Under the pieces are notes generated by a model, which saw only the letters and a program-made list of their open reading frames with translations, was not told the origin of the DNA and did not search any database. 64,000 nt of DNA from Symbiodinium natans (taxonomy: Eukaryota > Sar > Dinophyceae > Suessiales > Symbiodiniaceae): contig CAJNDS010002597.1 of the NCBI GenBank assembly GCA_905221605.1, positions 1 to 64,000 of the forward strand. The letters run 5' to 3'. This document shows positions 32,500 through 43,448 of this stretch, in pieces. Both the position numbers and the translations under genes were made by a program. Each line of letters starts with the position of its first letter. Position 1 is the first letter of the stretch.

Positions 32500-35400
32500 T
32501 CACCGGAGCTCAGCGCCTGCCCGGAATCCGGTGATGAATTGCGCCATTCTGAAGTTGTGCGATCGGTTGGCGCAACTGCCGTGCACGACGAGCTGGTTCC
32601 ACAAAAGGAAGCTGCCTGCGCGCAGAGGTATCCGCCTGGCACAGGCGTGCACACTGACGAGGCTGGCACGTGTATCTGGCATGCAGTGCCAACATCGTCT
32701 GAAGTAATTGCAAGACCAGTGCCTGGACAGGCCATGGAGTGGGTCCAGATTGGAGAACTTGAAGCTTCCGCCGCCCGCTGCACGCCGGAGAACCCAGTTG
32801 TCATGCTGCCCGCACTGCGACAAGTTGTCCTCCATAGCTCCTGCCAGGGGGGAAGCTCTGAAGCTCTGCACCCAGACGTAGCCATGGTACTATCATGGTA
32901 CCGATGGTGTACCCCTTCACATCTCCAGAGGGACTCTGATCGGGCCTAGACTCTCCAGCCATGGCATGAAGCTTCGATGGAAGCCCGGCACAACTCGGGT
33001 TCCACCATCCTGCTCTGCGACGCTTCGCGCACAGACGTGCACATGCTCACACTTTGCAAACGCACGACCCGTCGCGCCTCTTCGAGGTTGTCAAGGAGGT
33101 TGAGGACGCCTTGCACGTGCTCTCCGGTGGGGCACCCACGGCCCTGCACAGCCGTGAGCTCTGCTCGGAAGTCCTGAGAAGTGGCGCCAGTTCTCAATTC
33201 ACACTGCAATGGTGTCTTTTGGGTTCACATGCAAGCTCTCTGGAGCAGTTTGCCCTGAATGTGGCACGGGTGTCCTGCAAGGGGAACCGATGATCGCTGA
33301 AATCTTCGGAGCCATACCTCCAGGCTGACCCGGCTTTAAAAAAGGCTCCACGGGGCTACAGAAGCCGTGTGTGTTTATGGTGCCGAGCCTGAGGCTTTCA
33401 ATCTCGGTTGCTTTCAGACCAGCATAAGTCCAAGGATTGACATCCAGGTGAAGGTTTTCAGCCGTTCTCCAAGTCTCATCGTCAGCGGCAGGGCGATAGA
33501 TGCACCACCTGAAGCTGGAGGCCCAGGCTCAGGGCGCAGCAGACGAGGCAAAGTTTCCCACGGAAGGTGTGCCAAACTGGGGATTGTTAATCTAGCGGAG
33601 AGTTTATGACGATACGCCCCTGCCCACCATGGCAGAAGATGTTTCTCTTACATATTCCTCTGGGTTGCGTATAAACTTAAACAAAAACAACACACAATGT
33701 CCCAAGGAGACTGTAGATGAGGCCCTTCTTAGTTGGGGGTTTACGATACTAAGCGGCCCGAATATAGACCCCCCAAATGGCAGGATCCCTCATGATAAGG
33801 ACTATAATAGGGTACCCCGAATATCGTGAGCCGCCAGTTCAGAACAACAGCCCCAGGAGCCTGTCTTGCGTTACCACCACGCTGTCGGGCTCGGGATGCG
33901 GACTGTCGAAGTCCTTCCATGGATTGAAGGGGCCTTCCCATCAAAATAGGGCTTGTAGGGCTTTTTGAGGGGGGCGTACTAGTAGGGTCCTAAACCTTAA
34001 ACCGTAAACATTGTGGCTGCCCAGTGTCCTCCAGGTGTCCGATGCGAGGCAGCACAGCGTCGAGCGCGGCATAGACTCGAGGATTTTGCCGATTGGCCAC
34101 CATCTGGGGAGTAAAAACTGCCTGGAAGCTGAAGACCGGAAGCTGGGTTTAGGGTTTAGGGGTTTAGGGTTTAGGGTTCTGTATACTCATGCAATTCCGC
34201 CACCCTAACCCTACCCCGGAGCAGGCTCACGCTCTCAGTCACACACACACACAGAGCTTTTTTAGGAAAATGAGCGGCAACTTTTTTTTTGAGGGGGGGG
34301 GGGGTGAGAGGGCGAGGAGGGTTACATACTGAACCGTAGATCCTAAACCCCCAGCAGTACAGGATCCGGTGACCATTTGTGGGCGGCCCTAAGCTTGAAA
34401 CCCTGAACCCCTCTTAACCCTCTGAGCCCTCTAAACCCTCTAAGCCCTCCAAACCCTTTCAACTTTAAACCTAAAAACCCTATATTACAAACCCTCTATA
34501 AACCCTGTCTAAACCCCCTGAACCCTCTAACCCTGCTTGGTTCGGGCCTGCTCTTCGGGAAGCCCGTAACGCTCCGAAGAGAGCAGGGACCACGTCTCCG
34601 GCCCGTCGCGCCGAAGGCCTGGGGTCTGGTTTAGGGTTCATAGGGCTCATAGGGTTTATAATAGGGTTCATTTGATTTAGGGTTTGTAGGGCTTATAGGT
34701 TTTTAACGGGTTTTATAGGGTTCGTAGGGTTTGTAGGGTTTATGGGGTTTATCGGGTTTATGGGGTTTTATGAGATTTTATGGGGTTTACAGGATTTGTA
34801 GGGTTTATAGGGTTTATGGGGTTTTATAGGGTTTTATGGGGTTTATGGGGTTTGTAGGGTTTTCGGGCTTCTGGGGTTTTATGGGGTTTTAAAGGCTTTA
34901 ATAGAGGGAAACCATAAACCACAAACCCTCAACCCTAAACCCCAAAACCCTAAACCCCAAACCCGGGTCCTGGGGTGCGCTCTTCGAGTGATGTCCAGAT
35001 TTCAGACACCGTGGCTTCACCTCAATTCCGTCGCTTGGCGTGCACTTCTTCAGGCCTTTTGGGGGTGTCGGCACTTTGGATGCATTTCCCAAAATGGGGA
35101 GAATCCCCATAAACGGGTATCCCTATTTTATGGAAACCCCTATGTAGATGTCGTAGGCTTCCAGGCTAGGGGCTTAGGATTGCGGAGAAGGTTCAGGTCC
35201 CAGGACACACCCCTAAACCCTAAACCCTAAACCCTGCAGCGTAGCAAGGCAAGCTCTCAGCTTCTGGCACTCCCCTGGCTCGAGGACATCGTTGAACACC
35301 ACGAAGCCATAACGCTCGAAGAACTCTTTGGCCCTCTGTGCGTCGTCAATGCTGAAGCTCCGGACCTGGAGTTGAACTTTCAAGGCCTGAACTGTACAAC

Positions 35401-36398
35401 AACCCCGAAGTGCACAGCTTTCCTTTTTTGAATACAGTTCTGCTTGTTTCATGCTGCTACATGTCTTTAGGACATACCTCTACTAATTCAGAAATGTCAT
35501 CACAACAGGTGCTCTCCTACACTTTGTGAGGTGTACGAAGCCACTGAGCACTTGGCGTACCTTGGGTCGTCGGAGCATTTTGGAAGCGCAGTTGGCTCCG
35601 GGTAGCTTTGCCACTCGGGCCTCCTCAGCGGGAAAGCTACGGTCTGTAGTCGGCAGGCGAGTAGACACCCCCGTAAACCCCAAGGCCTGCAAAATGAACC
35701 GTTCTAGCTGAAGCTCTAACACCGGCAACTTCAAACCCTGTGTCCTACCTCAACATCCCAAGACCCATGTTCTTTCTGGGCCTTGGTCTTTCAAGCCCCT
35801 TTTAAAGATTCACCAGACATCCTACACCCAAACAGTTTTGGGTTAAAGTCGTAGACCAACAAAGGTTCAACCGACGCTTCAACCCTCAGAGGCTCTTCGT
35901 CTTCTCCGGCGGCTTGCGCTTGGCAGCACGCAGCGCCTCCAAGGCGGCGCGCACGCTCGTCTCTCAGCGTCGCCCCCACTTTCTAGCTTTGAGGGCTTGT
36001 TGTCATGATTACTGTTGTTTACTGTGATGATTCATGTGATTACTGTTGCTGCTGTGATTCTTCATGGGTTCTACTCATAAGGTTTCGGCTTAGGATGGTT
36101 TAGGGGTTGAAGGGTGCCGGGAAGCCTTGGACAGCGCGGCCAGTCGTTGACCCCGCTGCTTCCGCTGTTCTGCGGTCAAGGATGCAGAGGCTTGCACGTC
36201 GGCCAGGGCCGCATTGTACAACTCCTGCGGAATCCAGGGCATTCGAGCGCCAGCTGCTGAACAACATCTGAGGACACAATATCACCATAAACTCTATGAA
36301 GCCCTAAACCCTCGTAGCATCCCGTTTGCCACCTCCACCTCCGACACAGAGAGATTCTCTGTGTCAGGGGCGCCCGAATCTCCAGTATCTGCCGCCAT
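32500..36398 (-). CDS. Phytanoyl-CoA dioxygenase (PhyH)-like protein
   Basis: Fe(II)/2-oxoglutarate dioxygenase built from about thirteen exons. Exon 1 starts with ATG at 36,398 (MAADTGDSGAPDTENLSVSE). Then 36,127-36,224 (ELYNAALADVQASASLTAEQ), possibly 35,880-35,930, 35,561-35,686 (GVSTRLPTTDRSFPAEEARV), 35,235-35,396 (FERYGFVVFNDVLEPGECQK, the PhyH N-terminal signature), 34,968-35,012 (VSEIWTSLEERTP), 34,548-34,618 (GLRRDGPETWSLLSSERYGL), 34,030-34,119 (FTPQMVANRQNPRVYAALDA), 33,861-33,928 (FNPWKDFDSPHPEPDSVVVT), 33,431-33,480 (ENLHLDVNPW, iron ligands His and Asp), 33,078-33,123 (VQGVLNLLDNLEE), 32,715-32,775 (SFKFSNLDPLHGLSRH) and 32,500-32,635 (LRAGSFLLWNQLVVHGSCAN, distal iron His, then RMAQFITGFRAGAEL and stop). 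The exon after NLEE, expected to hold GGF-x-x-VPG, was not found. Substrate unknown. Several junctions are in phase with GC or GA donors. Confidence 0.88.
33755..33833. repeat. Foldback element, family A-related copy in PhyH-like intron
   Basis: GAATATAGACCCCCCAAATG, GGACTATAATAGGGTACCCC and CGAATATCG resemble family A internal and end sequence. It lies directly downstream (coding sense) of exon 33,861-33,928. Confidence 0.5.
34380..34960. repeat. Degenerate telomere-like repeats in both orientations around one exon
   Basis: CCCTCTAA/CCCTAAA-type units at 34,380-34,530 and TTTAGGG/TTTATGGGG/TTTGTAGGG-type units at 34,625-34,915 flank the PhyH-like exon at 34,548-34,618. A short CCCTAAA group follows at 34,925-34,960. 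The longer variants (GGGTTTATAGGG, GGGTTTATGGGG) form their own subarray. Confidence 0.85.
35082..35150. repeat. Foldback element, short family A copy
   Basis: GCATTTCCCAAAATGGGGAG on the left and CGGGTATCCCTATTTTATGG then AAACCCC on the right, about 68 bp. It lies in the PhyH-like intron upstream (coding sense) of exon 34,968-35,012. Confidence 0.6.
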
Positions 36399-36542
36399 GG
36401 CAGGGTTGCAATCCAATGGTGCATGCTAAGAGGGTTTACGAAGCTTACGGTTTAGGTAGGGTTGCGGTTTTGACGTTACCTCACTGCCGACAAAATAGGC
36501 AACGTGGTGTATCTACTGCTTGCTCGATTCCTGTCGTCAACG

Positions 36543-37480
36543 TCACAGACTTGATCGTCGTGACTTGTTGCATGAGCACATGACATCACGTGACAGCACG
36601 ATCACATGCTCATGAGGCACAGACATGACATGGATCTTCAGGCACCCAAGCTTGATGGCCCAAGAAGCGGCTTTCAAGATCTTTGCCCGCAGCCGATCAC
36701 GTGACAGTGCCTTCTGGCAGCGTCTATGGACTGCAGGATGAAGTGCACCATGGTGCACCCTAACTATCCCTAACTGATCTAGCGGGGGGTCAGGACGGCG
36801 GTTGTGAGGGCACTCAACTTCTTGGCCGCCGGTGGACTGAACTTTGGTCCACTGTGCCGCCCACGGATTTGCTCCTCGTCCAAGGTCCCGATGAACCTTA
36901 AGTGGACTTGGAAGATCAGAGAAGGACAGCAAAAGTCTCTCACTATGTGCTATCTGAGTGGCAAGCTCGAAGCTCTCAAGCTGGAGTCGAGATCTTGTCG
37001 ATCAGCCTTACGCACCGATCTTGAAGGTTGTGAAGGGCCAGCGGTCTGCGCACGCATCGGGGCTGCCCCGATCAGCCCCTCAGAGAAGCCGTATCGGCCC
37101 TTGCCGCTGCCATGCGAGTGCCAGAAGCTGGGTCCAGGCACCAGCTGCTTGGATGCCAGCTTGGCTGGGGCTTTGGCCCTCCACTGCTCCATTGAGCAGG
37201 GCCGCGCCGAGGGAATGGACCAACTTGGCCGGGAGTCCACATCCACACTCCTGGTTTTGCTCCAGAGCGCCACAGGATCCAAAGGCACGACGCGGCTCTC
37301 AAACTCTGTTGGGATCGACCGAGAGGTCGACCGAAACACCCAATGGCAGCTGCCGATGCAGTCCGAGCCATCCCGGCTGATGCTCTTGACCTCCTGGTCC
37401 CACCTCCTGGACCGAGACCGAGATACCTCGAAGCTGCCGGTCGCCATGGCTGCGAAGCTGCGGGCAAAGCCCTGCGAATG
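36543..37480. other. Intergenic or unassigned, long frames on both strands
   Basis: Between the end of the S28 gene and the start of the PhyH-like gene. Open frames: plus 36,804-37,481 (225 codons), minus 36,950-37,447 (165 codons), minus 36,543-36,932 (129 codons). No motif was recognised. Inverted short repeats such as CATCACGTGACAGCACGATC with CACATGCTCATGAGG occur at 36,580-36,630. As at 17-18 kb, telomere-like repeats are absent. Confidence 0.3.
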
Positions 37481-37918
37481 ATGTGAGCTCGGCTATGTCA
37501 CAGGACGGAGAAACTAACCCGACATGCGTGGAGGTTGCAGACCTGTGTGGGGATGGAGGGTCAGTCTCCTGCCACCTGTCCTCAGAACCTCAAAGCTCGG
37601 GGCACGTAAAGCTTCAGCAAAGCAAAAGGAAAGCAACGACTCCCGAGATGACCGCAATATCCGGTATGTGACAATACATGCTGGCAATTAGTCAACATGA
37701 CCGATGCAACCTGCATGGTTTGGCGTTCCACGTTTACACCACCCAGTGCTCAGGACGAGTCTGAGGGGTGTCCAACCACATCCGGAGCAGATTCAGCACG
37801 GTCTGCCTGCCAGCCATCCGGTCAAAACCGCAACTAGCTGCTCTCCCGAACATTCGGCCGAGTAACTGCATAGAGGCAGAGACAAGGCAGCGGGTTTAAA
37901 GTGGAGTGAGGCAGTCGC

Positions 37919-40900
37919 CTGGCGATCCGGACGGCAGGAACATCGTCCTTGTGGCTGCCGGCCAAATCGTAGATGTGGGCAGCCCCTGGTATCTGCAGCG
38001 ACACCAGCGTGCTGGAAAGAGAGTGCAACCTGATTCAGGCCAATCTCTCTGCATCCCGCTCTCCTAGCAAGTGCTGAGGCAGCACGTGGCGGGACTAGTC
38101 TCGCAGAACAGCAGAGGCAACTCAGAGCCACGCACCCCGCCGCCACGCCACGGATCAAGCAGGCCGTTGGTGAAGACGATGCGGCTGCTGTTGCTCACAG
38201 ATGACCTTGCAGCATCAGCAAACTTGCGCGTCTCTCGTCTTGAGGAGACTAGCAGAGGGTATGCCATGCTCGCAACACATATCAGATCCAGAGGTGGGCA
38301 AATTCGGACAAGGTCGCATCCATGGCAAGAACCAGTTCGGCTGCGGCTGCAGTCCCCACGTTCTCTGGCAGTAGCGCGAGAGCTCTGCCAGGCCCCAGGC
38401 TCTAGGCGGAAACATGTCGCTCACATTGTCGGTAGGCGTATAATACACGATCTGCCGGCATGCTTCAATGTCCCACGATCGGCCCCATGGGGAGTCGGCT
38501 GTACCACAGCCGGTCTGATCGGCGCAGTCCCGGTACTCATGGCTGATGTTGTGGCAGTGAACATCGCCTGACATGCAGCTGCAGTACTGGTCGGCCGGTG
38601 TTCAGCAACAGTGTCCTCCTACAAGTAGCTACAGTGAGTAGCCCGAGACTACCTACATGGCTAAAAGCATGCTAGCCTGGGACCCTGTTTACCTACAGGT
38701 TTAAGGGTTAGAACCTACAAATAGGGCACTTACGAATACTCTTCAGGTAAAAAGAGGGCTCCGGGAGAAGCCTAAATAGGGGTTTACGAAAATGGGGGAC
38801 CCCTAAACTAGACCCCAAGTAGTAGGATCCCCTTAAAATAGGGACCCAAAAAATAGGGTCCCAAGGAGAAGCCAGAGACTCCAAAACCCCTTAATTAAGG
38901 AATATACCTTACATCATATTAGGGTTCCGATTATAAATTAAGGGATATCCCTCCCTCATCCCTAAACCCGAAATCCTAAATCCTATAAAAAGCTATAAAC
39001 CCTAAACCCTAAACCCCAAACTCTAGTCTCTGGGAAGCCTGTGGCGTTGTAGTAGGAGCCCACGGCCGCTGCCAGCGACTCCAGGGGCTCCAGGGGCTCG
39101 CGGAGGCTTCGGCAGGCCGCGCGGAGCGGCCAGGCCTCCAAGCCTTGCTCAAAGAGGTCCCCTAAACCCTAAACCCTAAACCCTAAACCCTGAACCCTAA
39201 ACCCTAAACCCTAAACCCCCTAAACCCCCTAAACCCCCTAAACCCCAAACCCCGGACCCTAAACCCTAAACCCTGAACCCTAAACCCTAAACTCCCTAAA
39301 CCCCAAACCCCAAACCCTAAACCCCAAACCCTAAGCCCTAAACCCTAAACCCTGCCTTTTCCAAAGAGGTCCCCTGCGTAAGGGTAGTTGCCCATGGCGA
39401 CCTGAGATGGCCCTATGGGTCACAGGATCACACGAACTTGCCATGGCTGCCCCTGAACCCCAAAGGAGCCTTATACTAAATTAGAACCTTATACTAAATT
39501 ACGATGCTGCTCTACTAGTATATGATTATCTTAAGTTGCTGCTTAATACCATTATGCAGGATCCCTGACGGCCAGATCATGCAGGTAAGAATCGGTTACA
39601 AAGGCGTTCCGAGCCCAGAGAACGAGCTCGTCCAAGTCCAAAGGTGGGCGACACAGCCCAAACGCACGCTGCAGCGATCGAGGACTCCTCGGTTTGTTTC
39701 TCGGCTGCTGTCGGTTTAGGGTTTAGGCTTATGATTCCGAGTTTACAAGTTTCGTGTTTTAGAGAGACCGTTAGGGGTTAAGGTGTCAAGAGAAAAAGAT
39801 CGAAGCCTAAGGCCTCTAACCCTACGTAAACCCTGGAGCCGGGTGTCGCTGCCTTGAGGGCAGCAAAGCCCGTGCGCACCCGGCCAGCACAGCCTGGGTC
39901 CATTTCCTGCGGCTCTCTCTTGGGGTGTGGGGCTTCGGGTTTGGGGGTACAAGGTTATAGGGTTTAGGGTTTAGGGTATAGGGTTTAGGGTTTCGGGTTT
40001 ATGTCTAGCTACGCTACCAGTACCTGCTTCTGGTGCCTGCGTTGCCTGCCGAAATTCTGACTTATATGATCATACTATGATACAATAGTATACGAACTCA
40101 TATATTGTTATTTTACCGGTGACCTTAGGAGTAGAAGCAAACCACTCGTGAAACCGCACCATCGCGTTCTGATGTGCTTGTGGCTTTGAGGGTGGCCTTG
40201 TGCAGAAGGGCAGACTGAGAGAGACAGCGTTTGGGGTTTCGTGTGGGTTTTCTGCTAGGAAGACTTTGCTTGACGAGAGAATGAGGTGGCGACTCCGAAC
40301 ATCAGACGGTGCTTGTCAGTAGAATGCAACAACACAAACAGCTCCCTCGTGCACTGGTTGCAGTTAAAAACATCGGACAGCTTCTTGCGTGCATACCCTA
40401 ACCCCTAAACCCTAAACCCTAAACCCTAAACCACGGCGACCTGACCTCCGCAGCATCTGTCACCAATCTGAAGAAGGATCCGACGCGGTCGAAGTGCAGA
40501 GGTGCTGAGGACGCTACCTGCAGAGGCACCGGGATCCCAAGCAGACTGCATAAATATGCACAATGTACATTTTGATACTCATATGTATGTATATACATAC
40601 ACTTGATATTCATATGTGTATCTATATGTGTATATATATATAATATATGCATACATGGCCAAGTCTAGTGTCTCGTCTTTGCTTGCATGCCAAAGATGCG
40701 GCGGCGAAGACGAGAGACGGGTACCTGCACCGCAGGCAAATAGGCAGAGATGGTTACATAACCTAGCCCCAACCATGGATCACCAGCCATGATTCTGTCC
40801 AAGGTGCTTGGCTCTCATCCAGCTGCTCAGCATTCCGCCATAGGATCCACCAAAGACAACGACTTTGCGCTGCATGTCGGCGTTCAGGGACCTTCGTACC

Positions 40901-42102
40901 CAAAGACCAGAAGGCGCAATCTACGAAGTCACGAGCCGCGACTGGCTGTGTGCGACGAGTTGCGTAATCAGTTGAGCATAGTCCGCCAGGGTTTGCTCAA
41001 CCGTCAGGAACCTGACGTGCTCCTTGTCGAAATCCTGAGCTGCAGTCGAAAAGCTCATCAGACCTGTCCGTTCCCTAACCCCATCCCTAAACCCTAAAAC
41101 CCTATGAACCCTTTAAGGACCGACCACTCGGCTGATAGGCAAGGCGGCGGTGCCAAAGGGCAGGCTCTTGCCGTAGAAGCGGTGCTCTGCAAAGACCAGC
41201 TTGCCCCGCAAGGAGGCCTCGTTACGCAGGCTGGGAACGTTGGGGGGGCTTCGACTTTTGGGGACGTTTTGGGCTCCCCGATGGACTAACAGCCCCAGAG
41301 CACCCAGATCCAACACACGCATGTGGCTCAAATCATGCACCTTCCTGGTCAATGGAAACCACTTGGCCCTTCGATGCTTTGCTGATTTGCCGAGGTGCTG
41401 CAGCCTCTTTCAGGAACTTGCTGAAGTCTGCGAAGACCTCAAAATCTTCGGGGTTCAAGCGGGTTCGGATTTGGTCCATGACATTCCCCTACCCACCTCC
41501 ACGTCACCTTCGTTGCCGCAGAAGAAAAGCACGGGGCCATCGTCATCAGCCTACAAGGGCATCAACAACCAACATGAGGTGAAGACACAGATTCCTTTAT
41601 GTGACTACCGATAGATGGTTAAAGTACTGTCCCCATCTTAAGTAGACAAGGACATCAAGGTCGACAGCGGACGTGGTCTTTGCGAACATCCGGGCCGACC
41701 TCCGAGTCATCCACCAAGTATCGCCTTGAAGAGAAGCCACATTTCACAGGCAACCATCTATTCTGGGTACATATCTGTGGCTACTATACTGACTTGTGAC
41801 TGTGCTACAGTTGTTGCTGTACTATGCTCTCTTCTACTACGCAAGTGTACTACACTACATGCGGGTGGACAAGAGTAATGCAAGCTCAGCTGCTGCGCAA
41901 ACGTAGCAGAGGAATTGCCTTACTGATTTGGCGCACGAGCGCGTGCGAGGGCAACGAACGAGGACGCTCTTGCACAATTGGGCCTCACGCAAGTTGTAGC
42001 CAAGTGGCTGTCGTGATCAAGAGGTTGCTGAAACCACCTTGTCTCCAGCCCGGCGACAGCACTCAGCAACCAGGTTATTTGAAAGAGGTGGTCCATAAGC
42101 AT
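37919..42102 (-). CDS. Serine carboxypeptidase, peptidase family S28 (lysosomal Pro-X carboxypeptidase type)
   Basis: Start ATG at 42,102 begins a signal peptide (MLMDHLFQITWLLSAVAG) followed by LETRWFQQPLDHDS, the family N-terminus. Later exons: 41,492-41,550 (GPVLFFCGNEGDVE), 41,405-41,445 (FEVFADFSKFLKEA), 41,121-41,217 (GKLVFAEHRFYGKSLPFG), 40,951-41,034 (HVRFLTVEQTLADYAQLITQ), 40,797-40,875 (VVVFGGSYGGMLSSWMRAKH, catalytic Ser in GGSYGG), 40,446-40,516 (VASSAPLHFDRVGSFFRLVT), 39,597-39,669 (RAFGLCRPPLDLDELVLWAR), 39,362-39,402 (VAMGNYPYAGDLF), 39,039-39,150 (QGLEAWPLRAACRSL then VGSYYNATG), 38,325-38,567 (CADQTGCGTADSPWGRSWDI and more), 38,133-38,193 (SRIVFTNGLLDPWRGGGV, catalytic Asp) and 37,919-38,011 (IPGAAHIYDLAGSHKDDVPA, catalytic His). 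The triad is complete. The enzyme cleaves C-terminal residues after proline and should act in the secretory pathway, a lysosome or vacuole, or outside the cell. The exon carrying the QRY region and the last residues were not found. Confidence 0.92.
38785..38870. repeat. Family A-like degenerate element in S28 intron
   Basis: TTACGAAAATGGGGGACCCC, TAGACCCCAAGTAGTAGGAT and AAATAGGGACCC recall the 4,331 and 50,196 copies. It lies in the intron between exons 39,039-39,150 and 38,325-38,567. Confidence 0.45.
38955..39360. repeat. CCCTAAA telomere-like arrays on both sides of an S28 exon
   Basis: One group at 38,955-39,025 and a larger one at 39,161-39,355 (about 26 units of CCCTAAA, CCCCTAAA and CCCCAAA). 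The larger array fills one intron and is bounded by an exact 14-bp direct repeat, CAAAGAGGTCCCCT, at 39,150-39,163 and 39,362-39,375. Confidence 0.9.
40550..40660. repeat. AT-rich ATATGTGTAT repeats in S28 intron
   Basis: Imperfect TATGTATATACATAC and CATATGTGTATCTATATGTG units. Similar sequence occurs near 43,990-44,110 and 63,390-63,570. No coding signal. Confidence 0.6.
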
Positions 42103-42370
42103 GGGCGCTCTCTGCTTCTCTGCTTACAAACTTCATCTCTGTGCGGTCCTTGTATGCTGCTTTGCTCTGCAAGGTGAGCTGAGTTGGGATGCTCAAGAAT
42201 TCTAGCTTGCTTCATGCTTGCAGCTACCATGCTCAGCCAGAAGCTGCATGAATCAGGTCAACTTCTCTGCCGCAGTGAGAATCAGAGTCATAGCAAGTAA
42301 GAGGAGTCATGGTATCAAAAGCGGTCACAAGTGTACAGTCTGTTTCGTGATCCTGAGTTGCCCCCCACCC

Positions 42371-42710
42371 CCCACCCTAAACCCTAAACCCTAAACCCTC
42401 AACCAAAAAAACAGCAGGTTCCAAGTTTTGTCCTCCCAATCCACCAAGGCCAGGAGCTTGCAGTCGCCACTGCCGGCCGGCCCCTCCTGGAGCGAAAGAT
42501 TTAAGGTATGGGTTTAGGGGTTTAGGGGTTTAGGGGTTTCGGGGTTTAGGGGTTTAGGGGTTTAGGGATTTAGGGGTTTAGGGGTTTAGGGGTTTGGGGG
42601 TTTGGGGGTTTAGGGGTTTAGGGGTTTAGGGGTTTAGGGGTTTAGGGGTTTAGGGGTTTGGGGGTTTAGGGGTTCAGGGGTTTTAGGGTTTAGGATTTAG
42701 GGTTAGGGTT
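42371..42710. repeat. Telomere-like arrays, including an 8-bp TTTAGGGG variant array
   Basis: CCCTAAA units at 42,371-42,405 and about 24 units of the 8-bp variant TTTAGGGG at 42,505-42,700, with TTTGGGGG and TTTCGGGG variants. They flank the exon at 42,425-42,486 in inverted orientation. Confidence 0.93.
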
Positions 42711-43140
42711 GGATGCTTCGGATGCTGGTTTTTCAAGCCTCGTAGAGGGTGTTGTCCAGGAAGGCATCACCTAGGAAGCATTCGGCGTTCATCAGATGCA
42801 GGACGCAGAACTTTCAGCCTCAAATCGTCCCCCAAACTGGGGATAGCACCATGAATCAGGCCCCAGGGAACCTGAACAACCGACACAGCTCACACGGTTC
42901 GCACTACGCACTCGGGGCAGAGATTCCCCTGAGAGCTTCTTGCCCCCGAGGTGCATCCTTGGCGTAAAGCTCCCTGAGCCATGGCGTCTGCTTGTCCACA
43001 AACGCAATGTAGGGGTGGTCCTTGAAGCTCTCGTTGGCCTGCAGAGCTGCTCTCTCTGATAGCATAAGGCCACACCCCCAAAAAAAGAGGCGGGCAAAAA
43101 CAAAAGCAGGCCTTCAAGGTTTCGAGCTCCTGGAAGATGG
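42395..43140 (-). CDS. Aminoglycoside-phosphotransferase/homoserine-kinase-fold kinase, partial
   Basis: Exon candidates in transcript order: 43,103-43,140 (IFQELETLK), 42,918-43,045 (KDHPYIAFVDKQTPWLRELY), 42,735-42,766 (GDAFLDNTLYE) and 42,425-42,486 (EGPAGSGDCKLLALVDWEDK). GDAFLDN followed by LVDWED matches the catalytic HGD-x-x-x-DN loop and the metal-binding D-W/F-x motif of the APH/choline kinase/homoserine kinase fold. The phase of the GDAF exon lets a Gly codon be split across its acceptor, as HGD needs, but the exon carrying His was not found. The join from GAG|GC at 42,735 to CAG|GAG at 42,486 is in phase. Substrate unknown. The N-lobe should lie between here and 43,449 or is too diverged to read. 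Confidence rests on two motifs. Confidence 0.5.
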
Positions 43141-43448
43141 CTGAAAGCCCAATCGTGGAAGGGCTAAGTAGGTTATGTGGGCTTTGGCGCAGTGGTGCTC
43201 TTACCCTGGCTTGACAACACCTTCAAAACAGGTCGGCGCTGAGCTGGTGCAGGACATCCGGTCTCACACGCGCTGTACATCAAGCAAAAGACTGCATGCC
43301 CATCCTTCTGAGAGCAGAAAGTGCTTGGAGAATCCCTCCAAACTCAGGTTCACGTCTAAGTGCGCTTGAGGCACCCTTAGATGCCAACCACTACTTCTGA
43401 TCCTTCCAGCGAGGATTTCAAAACCTGTGCCAGGAACGCTCCTGGCTT

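Noticed and set aside
36804-37481. 225-codon plus-strand gene
   Set aside because: No domain, no start context, and other frames on both strands are equally open. Kept only as an unassigned region.
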